This document shows positions 1 to 6,314 of a stretch of 6,409 nucleotides of DNA, piece by piece. Every line of letters starts with the position of its first letter. Position 1 is the first letter of the stretch. Below the pieces are notes generated by a model. The model worked only from the letters and a program-made list of their open reading frames with translations. It ran no database searches and was not told the origin of the DNA. The position numbers and the translations under genes were made by a program. The stretch comes from Bacteroidales bacterium (GTDB taxonomy: Bacteria > Bacteroidota > Bacteroidia > Bacteroidales > Muribaculaceae): NCBI GenBank assembly GCA_004557195.1, contig SFER01000126.1:1-6409 (forward strand). Reading direction: 5' to 3'.

Positions 1-78
1 ACCGATCCTACTCCGGACCCAATCCCCGAACAACAACCGGAACAAACATCTGAGACTCCTACAACTCATAGTGCCTAA
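1..78 (+). CDS. C-terminal end of an unidentified upstream protein (partial)
   Basis: Frame 1 is open from the window edge to TAA at 76-78 and gives 25 residues. The composition is strongly biased: six Pro, four Glu and six Thr, with the pattern PDPIPEQQPEQTSETPTT near the end. Such a tail is typical of a disordered C-terminus or linker, and this bias is the main sign that the frame is coding. The TAA shares its last base with the ATG of the downstream kinase gene (TAATG), which suggests co-transcription and translational coupling. The protein cannot be identified from this fragment. In bacterial kinase loci a PP2C-type phosphatase or another FHA or kinase protein is a common neighbour, but nothing here shows that. 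The several Thr residues could be phosphorylation targets of the adjacent kinases; this is speculation. Confidence 0.7.
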   Translation, partial: TDPTPDPIPEQQPEQTSETPTTHSA

Positions 79-80
79 TG
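76..80 (+). other. TAATG stop-start overlap (translational coupling)
   Basis: The stop of the upstream gene (76-78) and the start of the FHA kinase (78-80) share one A. No Shine-Dalgarno-like purine tract lies just upstream of the ATG, so the kinase is plausibly translated by ribosomes finishing the upstream gene. The overlap also supports ATG 78 as the true start, because the kinase glycine loop begins only 11 residues later, leaving no room for a much later start. Confidence 0.65.
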
Positions 81-1430
81 ATTGGAAAATATAATATAAT
101 AAAGGAGATAGGTCGTGGTGGTATGGGTTGTGTATATGACGCAACCGATACCACCACCGGGAGTCGCGTGGCACTGAAAATGGTGAAAAACAGTATCACC
201 TGCGACCCCGAGATGCGACAACTGTTTATTGTAGAGGCCGATACCCTCCGCAAGATGCACCACCCGAGTGTGGTAACCATCTGCGATGAGCCTTTCAGTG
301 ATAACGATGGCAATTTCTATCTACCTATGGAATTTGTCGAGGGGGAAACCATAAGCCAATATGTAGCCAAATATGGTGCGTTTTCCGAGCTCGATGCGCT
401 GCAACTAATGGATAAAATTCTCCAGGCAGTGGGATATGTTCACAGTGTGGGGTGTATCCACCGCGACATCAAGCCCTCGAACATCATGCTAAAACCCGAT
501 GGGAATGTGTGCATCATCGACTTCGGTATAGCCAAGGATGCCCGCACATCGACAGGGCACACAGTGGGGCGTATCATCGGCACCGACGGCTACATGTCGC
601 CCGAACAGGCTGCGGGGTTGAACATCGACAAGCGAACAGACATCTATTCACTCGGATGCCTGCTCCACTACATCGTAACCGGGCAAAATGCGTTCAACAA
701 GCGTAGCAACGACCAGGAAACCCGCATGGCAATTCTCCATGAACAATTCCCGTCGGCAATGCAAATCAATCCGTCGCTCTCGCAGCGCACTCAGGACATC
801 ATCTACAAGGCTGTGGATAGAAACATGTTGCGCCGCTTCCAATCGGCAGAAGAATTCCGCAAAGCCTTGTATGGTTCCGACCCTATAACAGATAGCACAA
901 GAGGAGCAACCGGAGTTTCGCTCGACAAACGCATAACCGTGGGGCGTCAAAACGCCGATATCTTAAAAAACAACCCGAGGGTGAGTCGCAGCCATGCGAT
1001 AATAAGCGTGAATGCCGCCGGAGTGGTGCGTTTTGAAGACACCAGCGGCAACGGCACGATAATCAACGGGAATAAAATCCACCACACAAGCGTGGTAATC
1101 ACCCCCAATGACACCATATTGCTTGCAGGCGAAGAGCCGCTGCCGTGGAGCGAAATCGAGCGGCATCTGCCATCCCTTGTGACTCCTCAGACTCCTCAAC
1201 CGCCACGCCCATCGGGGCAGAGAAATATATCTGTTTCGGTTGATGACAACGAAGACCATTTATCGGTGGGATTTACAGTGCTGAGTTTCCTAATCCCGAT
1301 AGTGGGCTTTATATTATATTTCACCTGGAAAGACAGTTATCCGGGCAAGGCGCGCACCGCCATTTCCATGGCTATTGCCGGCTTTAACTCCGGCTTTATA
1401 TTTACAATTATAATGAATTCAACAATGTAA
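78..1430 (+). CDS. Hanks-type Ser/Thr protein kinase with FHA domain and two C-terminal membrane helices
   Basis: This 450-residue protein should transfer phosphate from ATP to Ser/Thr of partner proteins. The kinase domain (about 5-265) appears intact: glycine loop G12-R-G-G-M-G17, ATP-binding K34 in VALK, helix C Glu E53, catalytic HRDIKPSN with D130 and N135, DFG at 148-150, SPE at 174-176 and D188 in the TDIYSLG motif. The activation loop carries T157, S158, T159 and T162, possible autophosphorylation sites. An FHA domain follows (about 280-352), with G289-R290, S303-R-S-H306, N325-G-T327 and N330-G331, the residues that contact phosphothreonine in this family. A Pro-rich linker (365-382) leads to two hydrophobic helices (about 397-415 and 425-446) joined by a short WKDSYPGKAR loop, which should place the kinase and FHA domains in the cytoplasm at the inner membrane. 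It overlaps the upstream gene by one base and lies 10 bp before a second kinase gene. The family call is firm; substrates are unknown. Confidence 0.95.
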   Translation: MIGKYNIIKEIGRGGMGCVYDATDTTTGSRVALKMVKNSITCDPEMRQLFIVEADTLRKMHHPSVVTICDEPFSDNDGNFYLPMEFVEGETISQYVAKYGAFSELDALQLMDKILQAVGYVHSVGCIHRDIKPSNIMLKPDGNVCIIDFGIAKDARTSTGHTVGRIIGTDGYMSPEQAAGLNIDKRTDIYSLGCLLHYIVTGQNAFNKRSNDQETRMAILHEQFPSAMQINPSLSQRTQDIIYKAVDRNMLRRFQSAEEFRKALYGSDPITDSTRGATGVSLDKRITVGRQNADILKNNPRVSRSHAIISVNAAGVVRFEDTSGNGTIINGNKIHHTSVVITPNDTILLAGEEPLPWSEIERHLPSLVTPQTPQPPRPSGQRNISVSVDDNEDHLSVGFTVLSFLIPIVGFILYFTWKDSYPGKARTAISMAIAGFNSGFIFTIIMNSTM

Positions 1431-1440
1431 TTAAAAAACT

Positions 1441-4400
1441 ATGATAGGCAAAGAGATTCTGAATTATCGGTTCACCGCATTTATCGGAAAAGGCGGAATG
1501 GGTAGTGTTTACCTTGCCGAACACAAATATATTACCACTCAAAAGGTGGCGATAAAAGTGATAAACAAAGAGATGCTCAACTCGTTCACAGTGGGGCTTC
1601 TCAAGTCGGAGGCGGAACACCTTGCATCGCTCAACCATCCCAATATTGTCCACTTTATCGACTATCATGTAGATGAAGAGGGAAATGTGTATTTGGTGAT
1701 GGAATATGCTCCCGGAATTTCGCTCGATAAATATGTAAAGACTGTAACCGGACTTATAGTTGAAGACCGTATCGCTCCAATTTTCGAGCCTATCCTCGAT
1801 GCAGTGGAGTATGCCCACTCCAAGCATCTCCTCCACCGCGACATCAAGCCGCAAAACATAATTATTGGTGAGGATGGCACGCCGAAAATCCTCGATTTCG
1901 GTATCTCGCAGATTCTCCATGGCGACGACGACAACAACGAGGACGATTTTGCCGCCGGCACACCTTCCTACATGAGTCCGGAGCAGGTGCGCAACGAGCG
2001 TCTCGATGAGCGCAGCGATGTGTATTCACTCGGTGTGATGCTCCACCAACTCCTCACCGGTGTTGCGCCCTATGATACCACAACCCTCTCGGAGCAGGAA
2101 ATTGAGCAGCTGATTGTGAGCGAGCCGCTCCCCCCGATGCGCAGTTATTACAAATACATCTCGGACCGCATCCAGAAAGTTGTGGATAAAGCGACAGCCA
2201 AGGACAAGGAGAAACGCTATCGTTCATGTGCTGAATTTAAGCGTGCGTTCCACAATGCAATCTTCCCTCCAAAGATTCCGATGTGGGCAAAAATCGCCAT
2301 CGGCGTTGCAGCCACTGTGATTGTGGCTGTGGCAGGATACATTTGGGACTACAACCGTGTGAAAGTGGAATACTACGGTGGTTACACCGAGGTGTATGGA
2401 GTGCCGCAAGGCTTTGACAAGTTGAGCAAAGGCGATATGGAGCACCGCTACCGCACCTATAAGTTCACCTACACCAAGCACCGCTTGATAGAGATGGCAA
2501 TTGTCAACTGCAAGGGGAATCTCGAAGACCCCAACTCGGAATCCATCAACCAATTCACACTTCAGCGATATTTCTACGATGGCAACGGCAAAGTGGATTA
2601 TGTGAAAATCTGCGACCGCAACGAGAAGGTGCTTTATGTGATGGACTATAATCCCGAACTCACGACAGCCACCTTTAAATATAACGACTCGATTGGTACC
2701 GAGCGCAATTTGAGCGGCTCAGCCGTCGACCTCGCAGGAATAAACACAGCATGGGATGAGGGTAAAAGCCGCATTTCGCGCTATATCTACACCCGCGACT
2801 CCGAGGGGCGCGTTACCAAAGTGGAATATGCCGCATTCCAAAACCAACGGGTGTGCGACCGCGACGGAATATGGGGGCTTGGATATGTATATGACGAGAA
2901 AGGTCATGTTTCCGAGATTCACTACCTCGGATATGACGGTAATATCAAGGGCTTGAAGAATGGTCTTGCCATTAGGGTAAGTGTGTATGACGGCGACCGT
3001 GTAGTAGAGGAGCGTTACCTTACAAGCGAGCGTAAAGGCGCAGGTGAAGGCGAAGCCGGAGTGCCTGTGTGCCGCTATACGCTCGATAAATATGGCAACA
3101 TTGTGCGTCAGGAGCACTTTACCCTGGATGGAAAGCCCATGAACACGAAGAATGATCATATCGCTCGCTATGATGCCGAAATTGAAAACGGATTTAGAAC
3201 CAAACTCACATTCTACGATGTCGAAGGGAAGCCGATGACATGTAACTACAATTTTGCCGGTTTGAAATTTAAGTACAATGAGTATGGTTATGTGTCGGAG
3301 CATTTCGGTATCGATGAGAGTGGCAATAGATGCAACACCGCACAAGGCTATTCTGGCATAAAATACATCACCGACCCGAAAGGCAACAACCTTGAAATTA
3401 CTTATTGCGATGAGAACGGCAATCCCACTTTCTATCCCGAAGAAGGGTATTCAACAATGAAAATGGAATATGACAACCGTGGAAATACCACTTCATATTC
3501 CTATTTCGACGCCGAAGGGAAGCCGATAATTAACAAAAACGGTTTCGCTCGCATCGCAATTGAGTATGACAAATATGACCGCCTTAGCAAGCGCGAATAT
3601 TTCGACGCCGAAGGGAAGCATTATGGAGGCGAAAATGGCATAGAATACGAGAAATTTGAATATGACCTTGCCGGCAACCTCACAAAGGTATCCTATTTCG
3701 ACAGCACTGGTAAGGACCTCAAAGTGTGCAACGAGGGGAACTGCGGATGGACCGCCAAATATAACGAATTCGGTCTTGAAACCGAGAGAGTGTTCTTTGG
3801 CAAGAACGGCTCGCCGGTGCGCGTCACATCGGGCTACACATCCTATCAAATGAAATATGACGAGCGCGGCAACAACACATCGCTACGCTACTATGACGAA
3901 TCCGGCTCAATCTGCTACGGCTATTACAATGGTGTGAAATGTTGTGGTTTCAATGCGAAATATGACGAGCGCGGCAATATGGTGTTCTATTCTGTTGTAG
4001 GCACCGATGGAAACTTATTGACAGGTTACCTTTCGGCGAAATATAAGTATGACGATAACGATAACGAAACCGAAATTTCCTATTGGAATGGTAATTCAAA
4101 AGGCTTGAACAGTTGGAATATCCATCGCATTTCCCGCACCTTTAACGACCGCAATCAGGTTACCGAAGAGAAATATTACGGCAAAACCGATGACCTCGTT
4201 ATCAACACAAACATTGGCGCAGCCATCAAGCGTAGCAAATATGACAATTCGGGTAACGAAACCGAAACCACTTTCTACAACACCAACAACAATCCTACCA
4301 ACGGCAAAGACGGATACTATAAACTAGTGCAAGAATATGACGTGATGAACCGTTGCACCCGCGAACTCTATTATCTCGCCTCCGGCTCGCTCGTGTCGGC

Positions 4401-5262
4401 ATCGAGTCTCCCACCCGAAGTGAAATATCAATATGACAAGTGGGGCAATGTTTCGGAAATAGCATATTGCGACGGAAACGGCAAGCCTATCACACACCCT
4501 ATAAGTAAATGCGCATATATTCGCTATAAGTATGACGGTGGCAATATGCTCGAATCGGCATGTTTCGATGTGAATAACAATCCCGTTATCAATGCCTATA
4601 ACTACCACAAGGAGGTGCACACATATAATAAGCGACACCAACTCTCGGTTATGGCAGTTTATGACACAGCAGGCAAGCCAATCGATTGCGCAGCAGGATT
4701 CCAAAAAGTGGTAATCTATTTCGACCGCGAGAACCGTATGGCATATCGTCGCTATTTCTCTGCTTCCGGTCGCACAGTTGCCACAGAGAAGAATAATGGA
4801 GGAAATTGGGAACTCTATAGCGGCTCTATTCCATCGGATTGCACTGCCGACGACTCCGCTCCCGATACCACAACGGTAGATGGTACCCCTTCGGCAACAA
4901 CACCCGAGCCCGAAAAGCCTAAGAAAGAGGAAACCAAGCCTTCTAATTCAGGCACCACAAGCTCTTCTTCTTCATCGGTGTCTTCATCGGCTGTGGCTTC
5001 GATTAAGAGCCAGCTTCCCAAGCACATCAGCACCGAGGGCGGAACAGTGAGGATGACAGCCATAAGCGTGAAGGGCAACACCGTGAGTGTAGTGTTCCGC
5101 ACACCAAATTCGATGTACGACACCTCGGACAACGAACTTGCCGACATCAAAGCCAAGGTGCGTGCCGAGTTGCGCTCTATCAAGAGCCGCACCGGTGCCT
5201 CGAAGGTTGTCGGAAACATCCTCGACAGCAAAGACCGCTCAATCACAACAGTAACCATATAA
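1441..5262 (+). CDS. Transmembrane Hanks-type Ser/Thr kinase with a giant YD-like repeat ectodomain
   Basis: This 1273-residue protein has a cytoplasmic kinase domain (about 9-271) with all key residues: G16-K-G-G-M-G21, K39 in VAIK, helix C Glu E57, HRDIKPQN with D134 and N139, DFG at 152-154, G173-T174, SPE at 179-181 and D193 in SDVYSLG. Between the DFG segment and GT the loop is acidic (GDDDNNEDDF, 161-170) and has no Ser, Thr or Tyr after S156. One membrane helix follows (about 283-302), preceded by K278 and K284, giving an N-in, C-out topology. The roughly 970-residue periplasmic part has a lead-in region (303-450), about 21 repeats of roughly 32 residues (450-1120), a Thr/Pro/Ser-rich linker (about 1133-1186, with six Ser at 1174-1179), and a C-terminal domain (about 1187-1273). 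ATG 1441 lies 10 bp after the previous stop, with an A-rich leader, and the glycine loop begins at residue 16. The protein also starts with MIGK, like the first kinase. A receptor-like kinase is the best reading; the ligand is unknown. Confidence 0.93.
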   Translation: MIGKEILNYRFTAFIGKGGMGSVYLAEHKYITTQKVAIKVINKEMLNSFTVGLLKSEAEHLASLNHPNIVHFIDYHVDEEGNVYLVMEYAPGISLDKYVKTVTGLIVEDRIAPIFEPILDAVEYAHSKHLLHRDIKPQNIIIGEDGTPKILDFGISQILHGDDDNNEDDFAAGTPSYMSPEQVRNERLDERSDVYSLGVMLHQLLTGVAPYDTTTLSEQEIEQLIVSEPLPPMRSYYKYISDRIQKVVDKATAKDKEKRYRSCAEFKRAFHNAIFPPKIPMWAKIAIGVAATVIVAVAGYIWDYNRVKVEYYGGYTEVYGVPQGFDKLSKGDMEHRYRTYKFTYTKHRLIEMAIVNCKGNLEDPNSESINQFTLQRYFYDGNGKVDYVKICDRNEKVLYVMDYNPELTTATFKYNDSIGTERNLSGSAVDLAGINTAWDEGKSRISRYIYTRDSEGRVTKVEYAAFQNQRVCDRDGIWGLGYVYDEKGHVSEIHYLGYDGNIKGLKNGLAIRVSVYDGDRVVEERYLTSERKGAGEGEAGVPVCRYTLDKYGNIVRQEHFTLDGKPMNTKNDHIARYDAEIENGFRTKLTFYDVEGKPMTCNYNFAGLKFKYNEYGYVSEHFGIDESGNRCNTAQGYSGIKYITDPKGNNLEITYCDENGNPTFYPEEGYSTMKMEYDNRGNTTSYSYFDAEGKPIINKNGFARIAIEYDKYDRLSKREYFDAEGKHYGGENGIEYEKFEYDLAGNLTKVSYFDSTGKDLKVCNEGNCGWTAKYNEFGLETERVFFGKNGSPVRVTSGYTSYQMKYDERGNNTSLRYYDESGSICYGYYNGVKCCGFNAKYDERGNMVFYSVVGTDGNLLTGYLSAKYKYDDNDNETEISYWNGNSKGLNSWNIHRISRTFNDRNQVTEEKYYGKTDDLVINTNIGAAIKRSKYDNSGNETETTFYNTNNNPTNGKDGYYKLVQEYDVMNRCTRELYYLASGSLVSASSLPPEVKYQYDKWGNVSEIAYCDGNGKPITHPISKCAYIRYKYDGGNMLESACFDVNNNPVINAYNYHKEVHTYNKRHQLSVMAVYDTAGKPIDCAAGFQKVVIYFDRENRMAYRRYFSASGRTVATEKNNGGNWELYSGSIPSDCTADDSAPDTTTVDGTPSATTPEPEKPKKEETKPSNSGTTSSSSSSVSSSAVASIKSQLPKHISTEGGTVRMTAISVKGNTVSVVFRTPNSMYDTSDNELADIKAKVRAELRSIKSRTGASKVVGNILDSKDRSITTVTI
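2788..4800 (+). repeat. Tandem array of about 21 coding repeats, period about 96 bp (32 residues)
   Basis: Aligning the translation on its Tyr-Asp core gives anchors at residues 453, 485, 517, 549, 581, 613, 645, 678, 710, 742, 775, 807, 842, 871, 902, 935, 967, 999, 1032, 1063 and 1095. Most steps are 31 to 33 residues, with one compensated pair (35 then 29). A rough consensus is Y-D-x-x-G-N-x-x-x-E-x-x-Y-F-D-x-x-G-K-P, then about seven variable residues, often with a Gly, and K/E before the next Y-D. The copy at 581 has lost the Y-D but keeps register. At the DNA level most copies have diverged, but 22 bp are identical between 3502-3523 and 3598-3619 (exactly 96 bp apart), and 21 bp between 3852-3872 and 3957-3977. 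The pattern resembles the RHS/YD class of beta-hairpin repeats but has a longer period. It probably folds as a long beta-rich rod or solenoid in the periplasm (inference). Confidence 0.85.
4969..4992 (+). repeat. Two 12-bp tandem units in the Ser-rich linker
   Basis: The 10-base string tcttcatcgg occurs at 4969-4978 and again at 4981-4990, following a run of TCT codons. It encodes part of the poly-Ser stretch between the repeat ectodomain and the C-terminal domain of the second kinase. Because the unit is a multiple of three, gain or loss of a copy would keep the frame and only change linker length. Confidence 0.6.
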
Positions 5263-5274
5263 CACCTATATAAT

Positions 5275-6270
5275 ATGAGAATAGTAACAATCTTCCTCGC
5301 ATTGCTTCTCTCGCTTCCGGCATTTGTGTCGGAAGCCGGGCTTACGGTTGCACAAAAAGCGATGCGCACCAAGATGGTAACCTTCCTTAAAGAGGAGGGG
5401 TATATGCCCGAAATCACCGACGAGGGGAGCATTAAATTTAAAATTGAAGGCATAATCTATTTCATCACTCTCGACGAGCGCGACACCAACCCGCTTTACT
5501 ACACTATGAGCGCCACATTCAATTATGGCGATGTCATCACTCGCGACAAGATGGATGCGATTATCGCCGAAATCAACCTCTACAAGGCAATCAAGATGAC
5601 CTACGCCGACAATTACTATTCGGTAGGCTCGGAAGTGTATCTTGTGGATATCGACCAGTTTAGATACACATTCTACAAGACCAAGAAGACTATCCAACAG
5701 GCACTTGCCGAGATACCCGAACTTGCCGAAAAGGTGGGCGGCGAAAGCATAGGGTCATCTTACACGTCTCCGGCAACTACAAGTAGTTACAACTACGCCC
5801 CGCCGTTGACACTCGACAATCTCTTCCCGGTGTATGGCTATTCTATTGGCGTTCAGCTCAAGACACTGAAAGATGCCGGATACAAGGCACAGAAAATAGA
5901 CAAGTCAAACTATGTGTATATAGGCAAAAACGCCTTTTGGGACTTCGATGGCAACAAAACCATGGAATCCATTAGTGTGAAGGAAATTCCGTCGGAGTGG
6001 GCTTCCAAATGGGGCATGACATTTAACTGGTCATATAACCAATGGAAAAATTTCTTGCTCGAGAACGACTTCATTATTTGGAGCGAAGAATCGGAGGTGA
6101 AAAGATATGATTATGATGGCAGAAACTATCTTTATGGGCACATCTATGCCAAATCGCCCGACGGGAGGTTCCAATTTTTAGTTCTATTCAGCGGTGGCAA
6201 CAGGAATGGAGAGGGCTACAGCATCGACTCCCCGGCGAGTAGTAACAATTTCAGGGTGGAACTCAGATAA
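5275..6270 (+). CDS. Secreted protein of unknown function, possible YbjN-like N-terminal domain
   Basis: The 331-residue product starts with a clear signal peptide (R2, hydrophobic core at 3-15, likely cleavage after S-E-A21), and no lipobox Cys is present, so a soluble periplasmic or exported protein is expected. Residues 22-150 contain AQKAMRTKMVTFLKEEGYMP followed by alternating strands and a helix. This pattern recalls the YbjN / type III secretion chaperone-like fold, a resemblance judged by eye only. A Ser/Thr/Tyr-rich linker (about 154-177) leads to a second part (178-331) with LFPVYGYSIGVQLKTLKDAGY, FWDFDGNKTMESI and W..SYNQWKNFLLEN; similar strings occur in uncharacterised Bacteroidota proteins as I remember them, but I cannot name a family. 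ATG 5275 follows the kinase stop by 12 bp with no Shine-Dalgarno, so it is probably in the same operon. The N-terminus recurs in the next gene. Confidence 0.85.
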   Translation: MRIVTIFLALLLSLPAFVSEAGLTVAQKAMRTKMVTFLKEEGYMPEITDEGSIKFKIEGIIYFITLDERDTNPLYYTMSATFNYGDVITRDKMDAIIAEINLYKAIKMTYADNYYSVGSEVYLVDIDQFRYTFYKTKKTIQQALAEIPELAEKVGGESIGSSYTSPATTSSYNYAPPLTLDNLFPVYGYSIGVQLKTLKDAGYKAQKIDKSNYVYIGKNAFWDFDGNKTMESISVKEIPSEWASKWGMTFNWSYNQWKNFLLENDFIIWSEESEVKRYDYDGRNYLYGHIYAKSPDGRFQFLVLFSGGNRNGEGYSIDSPASSNNFRVELR

Positions 6271-6314
6271 TCACACCGAAACTACATTGTTATCAATCAA
6301 AAACACAATAAAAT
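6271..6314 (+). other. 44-bp spacer between the secreted paralogues
   Basis: This is the longest non-coding stretch in the window. It is A/T-rich towards the ATG at 6315 and contains no convincing Bacteroidota promoter (no TAnnTTTG box) and no strong terminator hairpin. The downstream gene is therefore more likely read through from upstream than separately promoted, although a weak internal promoter cannot be ruled out. Confidence 0.5.

Noticed and set aside
452..706. 84-codon + strand frame inside the first kinase
   Set aside because: It is a shifted frame across the catalytic HRD to SPE segment of the kinase, and its translation shows no recognisable domain.
2719..3345. Long open frame of 208 codons on the - strand, opposite the repeat ectodomain
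   Set aside because: It lies wholly inside the second kinase gene, whose + strand frame has clear domains and repeats. The antisense frame is probably a by-product of the repetitive codon pattern, and its translation shows no recognisable domain.
2788..4800. RHS-type polymorphic toxin
   Set aside because: YD-like repeats suggested this, but the period is about 32 residues, there is no RHS core DPxGxxGG-type cleavage motif, no C-terminal toxin domain, and no immunity gene follows. The N-terminus is a kinase.
2788..4800. CRISPR-like array, because of regularly spaced identical segments of about 20 bp
   Set aside because: Only two pairs of segments are identical, the spacing equals the coding repeat unit, and the frame is open throughout. 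These are protein repeats.
4815..5453. 212-codon open frame on the - strand across the kinase / secreted-protein junction
   Set aside because: It overlaps two well-supported + strand genes, including the signal peptide. Its Ser/Val/Glu-rich translation mirrors the Ser/Pro linker on the other strand.
6286..6297. Small inverted repeat attgttatcaat in the 44-bp spacer as a terminator or operator
   Set aside because: The stem is only 4 bp of A/T-rich sequence and no T-run follows, so chance explains it.
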